Notes: generated from the sequence alone by a model not told the origin. A stretch of 64,000 bases of DNA from Lacticaseibacillus camelliae DSM 22697 = JCM 13995 (GCF_001311195.1 NZ_BBAJ01000001.1:1-64000), one strand, 5' to 3'. Positions 19,831 through 30,871 are shown, numbered from the stretch's first letter. Program-made: numbers and translations.

Positions 19831-20712
19831 TTGCAAAAAGAACAATCACGTGCCGGCCATTTGGCAGCGCTGTTCACGATTCTGCTGTGGGGGACGACTT
19901 ATATCGCGACCAAGGTGCTGCTGAGGCACTTTGGCCCGCTCGAGATTTTACTCACGCGGTTTGTGATCGGTTATTTGACGCTACTCATGATGCGGCCAGG
20001 TCGCGTGAGGCTGGCGCGGCCAAAGCAGGAATGGCTGTTTGTTTTTGCCGGACTCAGCGGCATCACCTTATACTACCTGCTTGAAAACTTAGCGCTGACC
20101 CAAACCACCGCCAGCAACGTGGGCATCATCGTCACGATCTCCCCGTTTTTCATGGCGCTGCTGACGGTCGTCTTTCTGCACGCCAAGCTGCCTAACCGCT
20201 GGTTTTACATTGGGTTTGTGGTGGCGATGAGCGGCGTGATCCTGGTCAGCGACCACAGTGAAGTCGCGATGGTCGGTCACTGGCTGGGGGACGCACTGGC
20301 CGTTCTGGCCGCGCTGGTCTGGGCTGTTTATTCGCTCCTGACGGCCAAAATAGGGACGCTGGATGTGAATCTGATTCAGGCCACCCGCCATACGTTTTTT
20401 TATGGGATCTTATTCATGCTGCCGCTGACGTGGCTGTTTGGCTTCAAGCTGGACTGGCATGAGCTGGTGCAGCCGGTCAATCTGAGCAACTTCCTGTTTC
20501 TGGGCATCGGCGCCTGTGCACTGTGCTTTGTGACCTGGAGCTTCGCGGTGAAGCGGCTGGGGACGGTGCGCACCAGTGTCTACATGTACCTGGTACCGGT
20601 GATCACGCTGGCCTTTTCCGTGTGGCTCTTGCACGAGCCACTCACGCCGCTGATCATGCTGGGGGCCGCACTGACTCTGGTGGGCCTGTGGCTGTCCGGA
20701 AAAACAGCCTAG
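19831..20712 (+). CDS. EamA-domain (DMT superfamily) permease
   Basis: 293 residues with ten predicted membrane helices and two EamA repeats (about 8-140 and 155-290). Typical motifs are LLWGTTYIATKVLLRHFGP near the N-terminus and RTSVYMYLVPVITLAFSVW in the second repeat. The start is TTG 19831 after AGTAGGGGGA. Drug/metabolite transporters of this type export amino acids or other metabolites; no substrate can be assigned here. Transcribed alone between galU and a convergent acetyltransferase gene. Confidence 0.85.
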   Translation: MQKEQSRAGHLAALFTILLWGTTYIATKVLLRHFGPLEILLTRFVIGYLTLLMMRPGRVRLARPKQEWLFVFAGLSGITLYYLLENLALTQTTASNVGIIVTISPFFMALLTVVFLHAKLPNRWFYIGFVVAMSGVILVSDHSEVAMVGHWLGDALAVLAALVWAVYSLLTAKIGTLDVNLIQATRHTFFYGILFMLPLTWLFGFKLDWHELVQPVNLSNFLFLGIGACALCFVTWSFAVKRLGTVRTSVYMYLVPVITLAFSVWLLHEPLTPLIMLGAALTLVGLWLSGKTA

Positions 20713-20729
20713 CGCTGGTTAGCAAAAGA

Positions 20730-20751
20730 CCCATGGCAGCATTGCCATGGG
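20730..20751. terminator. Palindromic hairpin between convergent genes
   Basis: CCCATGGCA / TGCCATGGG, a perfect 9-bp stem with a GCAT loop. It lacks a good T-run, so terminator activity is uncertain. Confidence 0.5.
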
Positions 20752-20816
20752 CCTTGGCTTAAATTCAGGCTGTTTCACGTGAAACGGCAGGGCGGGTCAA
20801 ACCTGGCCGTTGCGTT

Positions 20817-21338
20817 TTAAAGCCCAAACGCCGGGTCGTATTCAAGCCGGCCGGACACGTTCTCCAAGCCGCCTTGGCGAATCGGTTTGATCATGAATTC
20901 GGCGCCTGTGAAGGGACCGGTAATGTCATACTGACTAGCCGGCAGGTAACCGAAGCGGCCGTAAAATTTGGGGTCGCCAAGGATGCTGATGGCCATGCGC
21001 TCGTCTTCACCAGCCTGCATTTCCAGGTATTTGATGAGGTTGCTGCCCACGCTTTGGTGCTGGTAGGCAGGCAACACGGCCAGCGGGGCCAGGACAAATA
21101 CCGGCCAAGTTTGCGCGTCGCTGATGATCTTGGCCGCGGAGAGCAGGGCGCTGCCGATCACGGCACCGTCGTCGCTGGTGGCAATGACATCGTAGTCGGG
21201 ATCGTAGGTGGGACTCTTGCGCAGTTTCTCGACCAACTCCGCTTCGTGGCCGTCGGTGTGGGCGGCCCCGGCGAAAGCCTGTCTGATGACGTCAAGGCTG
21301 GCGTCAAACTTTTTCGGGGTAATGGGTTCAATTTTCAT
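20817..21338 (-). CDS. GNAT-family N-acetyltransferase (YhbS-like)
   Basis: 173 residues. The acetyl-CoA-binding segment is LAVLPAYQHQSVGSNLIKYL, and the later block ISILGDPKFYGRFGYLPAS is characteristic of YhbS-type proteins. Starts at ATG 21338. Substrate unknown. A small membrane-protein gene ends 21 bp upstream on the same strand, so the two are probably cotranscribed. Confidence 0.88.
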   Translation of the reverse strand: MKIEPITPKKFDASLDVIRQAFAGAAHTDGHEAELVEKLRKSPTYDPDYDVIATSDDGAVIGSALLSAAKIISDAQTWPVFVLAPLAVLPAYQHQSVGSNLIKYLEMQAGEDERMAISILGDPKFYGRFGYLPASQYDITGPFTGAEFMIKPIRQGGLENVSGRLEYDPAFGL

Positions 21339-21359
21339 CGTTATAAACTCCTTTGGTAA

Positions 21360-21602
21360 TCAGGCGAAAAACAACATGACGATCATGACCCCAGCGGCGA
21401 GGACGAAGCCCCAAGGAATCAGGCGCTTGTAGACTGGCTGCGGTTCGCGTCGTAAAGCCAGGTACAAGCAGAGCGCGCCGACCGGTGGGAAGACTAAGGC
21501 GAGCCAGCCGATTTGGTGCAGCCACTGCAAGCCCAGCTGAGGAATGAGGTAGCCCGCCGCAAGCACCCAGTCAGGCGATGTGGTGCGGTCAGATTTAACC
21601 AT
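21360..21602 (-). CDS. Small membrane protein of unknown function
   Basis: 80 residues with about three hydrophobic segments (roughly 12-30, 32-50, 60-79) separated by a basic RREPQPVYKR loop. No family recognised. AGAAAGAAGG-type site precedes the ATG. Probable first gene of a two-gene unit with the GNAT downstream. Confidence 0.6.
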   Translation of the reverse strand: MVKSDRTTSPDWVLAAGYLIPQLGLQWLHQIGWLALVFPPVGALCLYLALRREPQPVYKRLIPWGFVLAAGVMIVMLFFA

Positions 21603-21666
21603 GGTGTGTGCCTTCTTTCTAGTGACAAGCGTAGCACATCAAGCCGCTTCGGCGGGTCTTGAATAA

Positions 21667-23253
<1,587 letters not shown>

Positions 23254-23261
23254 CCTTGGCT

Positions 23262-23295
23262 GGCCACTGACACGGATCGTGCTGGTGGCCTTTTT
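23262..23295 (+). terminator. Terminator of the second GH1 gene
   Basis: GGCCAC (23262-23267) pairs with GTGGCC (23285-23290), with additional inner pairing, followed by TTTTT. Confidence 0.8.
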
Positions 23296-23311
23296 GGTGG
23301 CTTACGGCGCA

Positions 23312-23342
23312 AAAAAGCCCAACCGCTGAGGCGGCTGGGCTT
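23312..23342 (-). terminator. Terminator of the small minus-strand gene
   Basis: AAGCCCA and TGGGCTT arms with inner GC-rich pairing around CCGC/GCGG. The minus strand then has six Ts. Confidence 0.75.
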
Positions 23343-23351
23343 GGTGAACCA

Positions 23352-23675
23352 TCAGACGAGCGGCTCATAAACCAACTCGACCAGGTTTTTGTGGGACGCG
23401 ATGTTGATGCCGGAAATCGGCTGGTCGAGGATCTTCTGATACTCATCCAGCACGTCGTTAGGCAGGGGCGTGAGCAAGTGTAAATCATCGATCACGTCGC
23501 TCGAGGTGTCAGTGGTGCTGAGGTCAGTAAAGAGGTCGATCTTGCTCATGCAGTCGAAAAGCAGGTCGCTCAGCTGCGATTGCGGCTTGCCGTTGCCGTC
23601 AATGATCACGACTTGCGAGTGGTTCAGCGGTTGGTGCTCAATCTGAAGCATTTTGATGGCGTGATAAACATCCAC
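23352..23675 (-). CDS. Hypothetical protein of about 107 residues
   Basis: Soluble, acidic protein (MDVYHAIKMLQIEH... to ...NLVELVYEPLV) with no family I recognise. The GTG at 23675 has GAGG 8 nt upstream; an in-frame GTG three codons earlier (23684) has no such site. It has its own terminator and normal codon use for the region, so it looks like a real gene. Confidence 0.6.
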   Translation of the reverse strand: MDVYHAIKMLQIEHQPLNHSQVVIIDGNGKPQSQLSDLLFDCMSKIDLFTDLSTTDTSSDVIDDLHLLTPLPNDVLDEYQKILDQPISGINIASHKNLVELVYEPLV

Positions 23676-23743
23676 AGTTTTCACCTCACTATTGTTACCC
23701 CGATTGTAGGCATTCTGCTGGGAAAATACAACGACGAAACTGT

Positions 23744-23972
23744 GGGGCAGAGGATGGTCTCCGGCGGGATTCGGCTGGAACGTGGCGGATACCGCTTCGA
23801 GCCTCGCAAGCGAGTCTCTCAGTCGGATCTTGTTGTAAGCGGCAGCTGCGCATGGCTTAGAGTATGCGGCAAAGCCGCTTACTCTAAGCTCAAGCCGCTA
23901 ACAACAATTTCGCCACTGAGCCGATCCCGCCTCCGACCATCCTCCTTCTGCGCCCCCGTTGGAGTGTCAATC
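23744..23972. repeat. Large imperfect inverted-repeat element (about 230 bp)
   Basis: The core is a 16-bp stem (23865-23880 with 23884-23899, one mismatch) closed by an AAA loop around GCGGC/GCCGC. Outward, TTGTTGTAAGCGGC pairs with the reverse complement of GCCGCTAACAACAA. Further out, GAGGATGGTC...GGCGGGAT on the left matches the right arm read in reverse complement. The left arm has an extra hairpin-forming stretch of about 40 nt. It fills the gap before the P-type ATPase gene and touches its stop codon. It resembles a MITE or intergenic palindromic repeat. Confidence 0.65.
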
Positions 23973-26796
23973 GGCCTCTGGGATTTCGTTAGGTGAAGCG
24001 GACTGGGATTTGCCACCTTTTCCTGGACGCAGCGCCCAGTAGAGTTCCTTCAGGCCCGACAGGATGAAGGTTGGGATCGCCGGCAGGAAGATCACCGCCG
24101 CGTACAGCGGGGTCGACAGCGGCGCGGTGCCCATCACCTCGTTGAAAAACGGCATGAGGGTCACCAGCAGGGAAGCGCTGGCCGCAAAGCCCACGGCCAT
24201 GAGGAGGCGAGGGTTGTTGAACGGATTGCGGCGGAACAGGGTGCGGGTACTGCGGGCGTCAAACACGTGCCACAGCTGGCCGAACACGAGGGTCAGGAAG
24301 GCCAGGGTCTGGGCCTGGCCGGCGGACATGCCGCTGGCAGCGCCCCAGACGAAGGCAACGTAGACCAACCCACCCATCACAGTGCCGCGCACGAAGATGC
24401 GGGTGAGCACGCCGGACAGGATCGACTGCTTCACGTTGCGTGGCGGCCGGTGCATGAGGTCCGCCTCCGGCACGTCGTAACCCAGTGCGAAGCTCGGTAA
24501 GGCGTCGGACACCATGTTCACCCAAAGCACCATGAGCGCGGTCAGCGTCGGTGTTGTCGCCGCAACCTGGCCGATCGGCTGAGTCATCAGCAGGACCCCA
24601 AAGAGCAGTGCGAGGACCTCGGCGACGTTGGTCGTCAGCTCGTGGCGCATGAAGTTTTTGATGTTGGCAAAATGGTGCGGCCGGCGCGGACGCTGTTTTC
24701 AATGGTCGTGAACTGGTCGTCCAGCAGGATCAGGTCGGCGGCGTCCTTGGTCACCTCGGTGCCGTTGATGCCCATGCGATGCCGATGTCTGCGGCGCGCA
24801 GAGCCGGGGCGTCGTTGATGCCGTCACCGGTCATCGCGACGGTTTCACCTTGGCGCTGCAAGGCGTGAACGATGCGCTGCTTGTGCTCAGGCGAAACGCG
24901 GGCGTACACACGGATGTCCGGCGCGAGGCGGAAGAGGGTGTCGTCATCCATGGCGGCCAGCTGCTTTCCTTCGATCACCCGGGCGTTCGGGTCGGTCACG
25001 ATGCCAAGCTTCAGCGCAATGGCGCGCGCCGTCACAGCGTGGTCGCCGGTGATCATCACGACATTGATGCCGGCCTGGTGCAGCTCCTTCACGCTTTGCC
25101 GGACTTCCGGGCGCGGCGGGTCGATGATGCCGGCGATCCCGAGCAGGGTCAGGTGCTGCTCGAGCTGGGCTGTGGTGCCGTGCAGGGCGAGCGCCTCATC
25201 GATGTCGCGGACGGCAACGGCCAGTGTGCGCAGGGCCTGTTCGGCGAAGCGGTTCACCTGGTGTTCGACAGCGGCGCGACCCTCTGCGATGGGGATCATT
25301 TTGCCGTGGTCCTCGATCAGGTCAGTTTTTGCCAGCAGCACGTCCGGCGCACCCTTGGTCAGGACTTGGTACCGGCCGGCGTCCTTGATCACGACGCTCA
25401 TCATTTTCCGTTCAGAGTCAAACGGCAGCTCGCGGATGATGTCGATGTCCAGCGCCTGGTCCTTGTTGAGCACGGTGTCGCGGTCGACCCCGCTCTTGTG
25501 GCCCATAACGATCAGGGCCACGTCGGTTGGGTTCCCGTAAGGCTGGCTGCGGCCGTCTTCGTCCGCCTGGATCGCCGCATCGTTGTTCAGGACACTGGCA
25601 AGCATGAAGCGGGTGAAGCCCGGCGTGTCGTCTTCATCATCGGGCAGAATTTCGCCGACCGGTTCGTAGCCGTCGCCTTCGACGACGTAGCTGGCACCGT
25701 TGGCGTAAAAGCGCGTGACGGTCATCTGGTTGCGCGTCAGGGTGCCGGTTTTGTCAGAGGCAATGTAGCTGGTGGCGCCGAGGGTCTCGACTGAGTTCAG
25801 TGACTTGATCAGGCCGTTGTTCTTTGCCAGCATGGTCGCACCGATCGTCAGCACGATTGACAGCACGGCCGGCAGGGCATCCGGAATGGCGGCCACCGCT
25901 AAGGCGATGGCGGTTGACAGGGATTCGGCAAGGACCTCAAAGGACAGTGTACCGGTTTGCTGCACGGCCTTGACCATTTCAAGAATCAGCGTGAAGGCGA
26001 CGATGATGATCGCGACAATCATCAGCTTTTTGGAAAGCGCAGCAATGGTGCGCTCAATCGGTGTTTTCTTGGTTTCGACCTGGTTGAGCAGGGTCGCAAT
26101 TTTCCCCAGCTCGGACTGCATCCCGGTGGCCACGACGACGCCCAGGCCGTTGCCGTGGGTGACCGTTGCGCCGGAGAAGCCCATATTGGTGCGGTCGCCG
26201 ACTTGGGCGTCGCCGTCGAGGGCGTGGGTCTGCTTCTGGACCGGCTCGGCCTCGCCGGTCAGGTGGGCCTCGTTGGTTTGCAGCTCGGCACATGGAGCCA
26301 GCGGACGTCGGCTTCAATGAAATCGCCGGTTTTGACGCTGACAATGTCGCCGGGTACCAGCTGGCTGGCCGGCACGGTTTCCCACTCCGAGTCGCGCAGG
26401 ACCTTGGCGTGGTGGTCGGCCATGACCTTCAGGCGTCCAGCGATTTCTGCGCACTTTTGGCCTGCCAGAAGGACAGGCCGGCATTAATGAAGATCAGTAG
26501 GAGGATCGCGATGCTTTCGTACACGGCGGCCATGCCGTGAGCCGGGTCGTCGCGCACGAAAAAATCGTAGCCGGCGCTGGCCCATGCGAGTCCGACAGCA
26601 ATGAACAGGATGATGACCAGTGCTCCTTCAGGCTGAGCAGGAACTGCTTCCAGGCCGGGGTCTGCTTGGCCTGCGCTAAGGCGTTTTCGCCGTACTCGCT
26701 GAGGCGAGCCGCCGCTTCCTGCTGGCTGAGGCCGGTACTGCGGTTGGTGTGGAGCCGGTTTAGGACGTCTGCTTTATGTTCGTTGTGGGGGTTCAT
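23967..26796 (-). CDS. P-type cation-transporting ATPase, P2 (Ca2+-ATPase-like) family (five frameshifts)
   Basis: Repaired product of about 940 residues. It contains the N-terminal cation-ATPase domain ([18 protein letters not shown]), actuator TGEAEPV, phosphorylation motif [12 protein letters not shown], nucleotide-binding KGAPDVLL and hinge [17 protein letters not shown], then the C-terminal membrane domain (GRTIFANIKNF). Start ATG 26796 has AAGGAGG. Indels lie near 26620, 26435, 26292, 24777 and 24669-24672, each resolved by adding one base. The M4 motif reads [12 protein letters not shown] where SERCA-type pumps have IPEGLPAV, so the transported ion is not certain: Ca2+ or Mn2+ are usual for relatives. 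A TTGACA promoter on the minus strand (26906-26935) is back-to-back with the pyruvate kinase promoter. Confidence 0.9.
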
Positions 26797-26905
26797 TTTA
26801 TTCCTCCTTGGAAGACAAAAGGGCACAGCGTGCAAGCGGCTTTCCTCCCCGAGAAAGCAAACTTGAGCGCAGCGCCCAACCGAATGTCTAGTATTGATTA
26901 CCTAA

Positions 26906-26935
26906 AGCTTAACGGAACGATAATTATGTTGTCAA
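26906..26935 (-). promoter_or_regulatory. Promoter of the P-type ATPase gene
   Basis: Minus strand TTGACA (26930-26935), 18-nt spacer, TAAGCT (26906-26911), about 110 bp upstream of the start codon. Confidence 0.6.
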
Positions 26936-26960
26936 GTTTACTGCCTTAACGATTGGTAAA

Positions 26961-26998
26961 AGAAAGCGTTTGTATTATTGGCTGGATTCCTCTAAAAT
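26961..26998 (+). promoter_or_regulatory. Promoter of pyruvate kinase with overlapping cre-like site
   Basis: TTGTAT (26970-26975), 17-nt spacer, TAAAAT (26993-26998). AGAAAGCGTTTGTA (26961-26974), a cre-like sequence, overlaps the -35 box, suggesting CcpA control. Confidence 0.6.
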
Positions 26999-27061
26999 AA
27001 GCTTGTGACTGCATTCACGTAGTCAACTTAAGTAGGGCAATTAAGAGTATGGAGGACAAAC

Positions 27062-28507
27062 ATGCGCAAGACAAAAATCGTGTCGACTCTGGGGCCGGCA
27101 TCCAATGACTTAGAGACCATCGTCGCCTTGATCCACGCTGGGGCCAATGTGTTCCGCTTTAACTTTTCTCACGGTGATCATCCTGAGCAGCTGGGCCGGA
27201 TGAACCTGGTCAAGCAGGCAATGAAAGAAACCGGCATCAAGGTGGGGCTGATGCTCGACACCAAGGGCGCCGAGATCCGCACCGGTGAAAACGTTGACGA
27301 CGCCGTGTTCCATTACGAAACCGGCGACAAGATCATCCTGACGATGAACACGGGCATCCAAAACGTCAAGGACCGCATTGACGTGACCTACGCCGGCCTC
27401 TTTGACGACGTGGAAGTCGGCGGCCAGATCCTGTTTGACGACGGTCTGCTCGGCACGACCATTTTGTCGAAGGACGCCAAGAAGCGCGAGCTGACCCTGG
27501 GCGTGCAGAACCCGGCGGAACTCGGCAGCAAGAAGGGCGTCAATGCCCCTGGCGTGTCCCTGAAACTGAAGGGGCTGACAGACAAGGACCGCGACGACAT
27601 CAAGTTTGGGGTCGAGCAGGGCATTCACTTCATCGCGGCCAGCTTTGTCCGCAAGCCAAGCGATGTCCAGGACCTGCGTGACTTGCTGGAAGAAGTCGGC
27701 GGCCAGGACGTGCTGATCATCCCTAAGATCGAGTCGCAGGAAGGCATTAACAACGCCGACGAGATTATCCGGCTCGCCGATGGCGTCATGGTGGCGCGTG
27801 GCGATATGGGCGTCGAGATCCCTTACGAAGAAGTGCCAGCCGTTGAGCAGGAGCTGATTCACAAGGCCAACCTGATCGGCAAGCCGGTCATCACCGCGAC
27901 CCAGATGCTGGATTCGATGCAGGAGAACCCGCGGCCGACGCGTGCCGAAGTCACCGACGTTGCGTTTGCGGTGCTGCAAGGCACCGATGCCACTATGCTC
28001 TCCGGCGAATCCGCCAACGGGGACTACCCGGTCGAATCCGTCCACACCATGGCTGTGATCGACGAGCGTGCAGATAAAATGCGGCCGCTGCACAGCCCCG
28101 TGTTGAACGAACTGAAGCAAAGTGGTTCCATCACCACGACGACGGCGATCGCTGCGGTCACTGCCGCCGAGCGCGTTTCCGCCAAGGCCATCATCACACT
28201 GACCTCCAGCGGCTACACCGCCCGTCAGATCAGCCGGTTGAAGCCGGCGGCGCCGATCATTGCGCTGACTTACACTGAGCGCACCGCGTCTCAGCTGTTG
28301 CTGTCATGGGGTGTGACCCCAATGGTGCTGCCGAAGGGCGACGCCTATGAAGACTTGATCGCACAGGCTGAAAAGCGCCTGATCAAAGAAGGGGTGGTGG
28401 CTGCAGGTGACGTGATCGTCATTGTGGTCGGGCTGCCCTTATACCAGGCAGGTTCAACTAATAACGTGCTGATCTCGCGGGTCAACGAGGACGGGGCAAA
28501 GGACTAA
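27062..28507 (+). CDS. pyk: Pyruvate kinase lacking the C-terminal PEP-mobile domain
   Basis: 481 residues, uninterrupted. It converts PEP and ADP to pyruvate and ATP. N-terminal MRKTKIVSTLGPASND, substrate-site region FRFNFSHGDHPEQ, LDTKGAEIRTG, the active-site signature LIIPKIESQEGINN, VARGDMGVEIP and TATQMLDSM are all present. GGAGG precedes ATG 27062. Lactobacillaceae usually carry a longer pyruvate kinase of about 585-590 residues next to pfkA. This one is shorter and stands alone, so it may be a second isozyme. It has its own promoter and terminator. Confidence 0.95.
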   Translation: MRKTKIVSTLGPASNDLETIVALIHAGANVFRFNFSHGDHPEQLGRMNLVKQAMKETGIKVGLMLDTKGAEIRTGENVDDAVFHYETGDKIILTMNTGIQNVKDRIDVTYAGLFDDVEVGGQILFDDGLLGTTILSKDAKKRELTLGVQNPAELGSKKGVNAPGVSLKLKGLTDKDRDDIKFGVEQGIHFIAASFVRKPSDVQDLRDLLEEVGGQDVLIIPKIESQEGINNADEIIRLADGVMVARGDMGVEIPYEEVPAVEQELIHKANLIGKPVITATQMLDSMQENPRPTRAEVTDVAFAVLQGTDATMLSGESANGDYPVESVHTMAVIDERADKMRPLHSPVLNELKQSGSITTTTAIAAVTAAERVSAKAIITLTSSGYTARQISRLKPAAPIIALTYTERTASQLLLSWGVTPMVLPKGDAYEDLIAQAEKRLIKEGVVAAGDVIVIVVGLPLYQAGSTNNVLISRVNEDGAKD

Positions 28508-28523
28508 CAAATCCGAACAAGAG

Positions 28524-28555
28524 AGAGAAGCCGGTGAAGGTCGGCTTCTCTTTTT
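28524..28555 (+). terminator. Terminator of pyruvate kinase
   Basis: Perfect 10-bp stem AGAGAAGCCG / CGGCTTCTCT, 8-nt loop, five Ts. Confidence 0.93.
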
Positions 28556-28563
28556 GCCTAAAA

Positions 28564-28620
28564 TCGGCTAAAACACGAACATTAAATTAGTCCAGTTGTA
28601 CTATTTACAATTTTAGCCGA
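28564..28620. promoter_or_regulatory. Inverted repeat, possible PurR-type control region
   Basis: TCGGCTAAAA (28564-28573) and TTTTAGCCGA (28611-28620) are perfect 10-bp inverted arms 37 nt apart. CGAACATT at 28576-28583 and CCGAATATT at 28617-28625 resemble PurR-box halves (CCGAACWWT). Placed just upstream of a purine permease gene. Suggestive only. Confidence 0.4.
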
Positions 28621-28677
28621 ATATTCTATGATGGGTTGCGTGCTGAAATGAAACTTTCAGAAAGCAGGCAATTATTC

Positions 28678-29990
28678 ATGAAACAAAAGCTTCTAGATTA
28701 CTTCGAGGTCGATGAACTGGGCACCACGGTGCGCCGGGAAATCCTGGCGGGCTTCACCACGTTTATCTCGATGGCCTACATCTTGTTCGTCAACCCGTCC
28801 GTGCTCGGCGCGGCCGGAATGGACAAGGGCGCCGTCTTCACGGCGACCGCCTTAGCCAGTGCACTGGGCTGTATCCTGATGGGGGCGCTGGCCCGCTACC
28901 CGATCGCCACGGCACCGGCTTTGGGCATTAACGCCTTCTTCGCGTACTCGGTCGTCATTGGCATGAAGATCCCTTGGCAAACCGCGCTGGCCGGGGTGTT
29001 CGTCGCCAGTCTGATTTTCATTTTGATCACGATCTTCAAGCTGCGGGAAATGATCATCGATGCGATCCCTGCCGACCTGAAGTACGCGATTTCCGGCGGG
29101 ATTGGGTTGTTCATCGCCTTTTTGGGGCTGAGCAACGGCAAGCTGATCACCGCCAACAAGTCGACAATTGTCGGTCTGGGTTCGCTCGAGAATCCGCTGG
29201 TGTGGCTGACCATTTTTGGGTTGATCGTGACTGCGATTCTGATGGTTAAAAAAGTCCCAGGCGGGATTTTCATCGGGATGGTGTTGACCATCATCCTTGG
29301 TCTCGTCACCGGTCAAATCAAGCACCGAGCCGGCTGATTTCCTTGGCGCCCAGTCTTAAACCGACATTCGGCGTGGCCATCAGGCATGTCGGCGACATTA
29401 ATACGTTGCAACTGGCAGTCGTGGTCCTCACCTTCCTGCTGGTCACGTTCTTTGATACAGCGGGCACCCTGGTCGGCCTGGCCAACCAGGCAGGGTTCAT
29501 GAAGGACAATAAAATGCCGCGCGTCGGCAAGGCGCTGGCCTCAGACTCCACGGCCATGCTGGTCGGCTCAGTGCTCGGCACCAGTCCTGTTGGGGCCTAT
29601 GTTGAATCCTCAGCCGGCATCGCGGTCGGCGGCCGCACTGGTCTCACCGCCATCACCACCGGCGTGATGTTCCTAGTCGGCATGATTTTCTCGCCACTGC
29701 TCTCAGTCGTTACTGACCAAGTCACTGCCCCGGCACTCATCATCGTCGGCGTGCTGATGGCGCAGTCACTAAAGAATATCAACTGGTCGAAACTGGAAAT
29801 TGCCATTCCGTCGTTTCTGATCATGATCGGCATGCCGCTGACCTACAGCATCTCCGACGGCATTGCGCTGGGCTTTATCATGTATCCGATCACGATGATT
29901 GCGGCGCACCGCGGCAAGGAAGTATCCCCAATCATGTACGGGCTGTTCTTCGTCTTCATTGGGTTCATGTGGATCCTGAACGTCGGCTGA
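28678..29990 (+). CDS. NCS2-family purine (hypoxanthine/guanine or adenine) permease (frameshifted)
   Basis: About 437-residue AzgA/PbuG-type permease with twelve predicted helices. Motifs include FTTFISMAYILFVNPSVL, ATAPALGINAFFAYSV and TFFDTAGTLVGLANQAG, plus SPVGAYVESSAGIAVGGRTG, the NCS2 core. The start is ATG 28678 (MKQKLLDYFEVDEL); an in-frame ATG 10 codons earlier lacks a binding site. One base is missing near 29323-29325, between LVTGQIK and PSRLISLAPSLKPTFG. It probably imports purine bases by proton symport; which base is not decidable. A strong terminator follows. Confidence 0.92.
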
Positions 29991-30015
29991 CGAGGCGTAA
30001 TTAGATAGTGATAAC

Positions 30016-30052
30016 AAGGCGGTGCAGCCCCGAGTGGTTGCACCGCCTTTTT
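30016..30052 (+). terminator. Terminator of the purine permease gene
   Basis: AAGGCGGTGCAGCC pairs with GGTTGCACCGCCTT (one G-T pair), followed by Ts. Confidence 0.92.
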
Positions 30053-30220
30053 GACTGTGGAGAAGGGAGAATAAGCCTAAGCTTTTTTCAGAAAAGTGGT
30101 TCAAATGCTGTTAAGGCGCAAGTCAGCGGGCAAATAAGCACTAATTTTTTCGGCGGGCCATTTTACGTTCAACAGGATGAATCATTTTTACTTCCATATA
30201 AAGGGTCAACTGGCAAGTGA

Positions 30221-30802
30221 TCAGAGTTGATGGTTAATAGTTTTGGTGGTTGTCGCTGGTCCCGGTAAGCCCAGAGTGGCCAAAACTTGGTTGAATTCGT
30301 TAACTTGTACGGGCAGGTTTGTCAGCGCCTGGTCATTGATAAGTTGGCTGATGAAACTGTACGTGAGGACGGCCAGATGCTGCGAGACCGCGAGGGAGCA
30401 GGTCAGCTTGATCCCGCGCCGACTGAGGTCCCGTTGAAATAGGCAAGTAATGTGCTGGATGGCGATCTGCTGAAAGCTGGCCTCAGCCGTGTTGATGTTG
30501 CTCAACAGCTTCGCGTGAGGCAGCAGGTCAGGATTTTCTTGGCAGGAAGAGACGACCAGGTTGATGGGACACCGGTTCAGGAACAATGCCGTGAGCTGCT
30601 CAGTTGTCTCCTCAATCAGCGCGCAGGCTAGGGCGTACTTATCCTGATAGTGATTGTAAAAAGTGCTTTGGCCAATTTCCGCGCGGCTGGCGAGCTGGCG
30701 CACGCTGATGGTTTCAAAGGACTGCTCTCTCAGCAGCGCATAAAACGCGTTGGTGATGGCGCGGTGCGTCTTGCGCACCCTTAGATCGCTGGAATTTTGC
30801 AC
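30221..30802 (-). CDS. TetR-family transcriptional regulator
   Basis: 193 residues starting from GTG 30802 with GAGGAGAA upstream. The N-terminal DNA-binding domain reads TISVRQLASRAEIGQSTFYNHY, a clear TetR helix-turn-helix. The C-terminal half (about 75-193) resembles the TetR_C_33-type ligand domain common in Firmicutes. It is divergent from the WxL cluster, which it might control. A CCGACT-N7-AGTCGG palindrome lies 51 bp upstream of its start. Ligand unknown. Confidence 0.88.
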   Translation of the reverse strand: MQNSSDLRVRKTHRAITNAFYALLREQSFETISVRQLASRAEIGQSTFYNHYQDKYALACALIEETTEQLTALFLNRCPINLVVSSCQENPDLLPHAKLLSNINTAEASFQQIAIQHITCLFQRDLSRRGIKLTCSLAVSQHLAVLTYSFISQLINDQALTNLPVQVNEFNQVLATLGLPGPATTTKTINHQL

Positions 30803-30852
30803 ATTATCTTCTCCTCACACAGAAAGCTCGACTCTGGCGAAGTGAATAGACT

Positions 30853-30871
30853 CCGACTGCATTGTAGTCGG
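30853..30871. promoter_or_regulatory. Candidate TetR operator
   Basis: Perfect 6-bp arms CCGACT / AGTCGG separated by 7 nt in the tetR-wxl divergent region. The following GGTCCCTTTTT also gives it some terminator character on the + strand. Confidence 0.4.

Noticed and set aside
23967-26796. P-type ATPase as a decayed pseudogene
   Set aside because: All catalytic motifs are intact and each of the five breaks is cured by one base, matching the error pattern seen in essential genes nearby.
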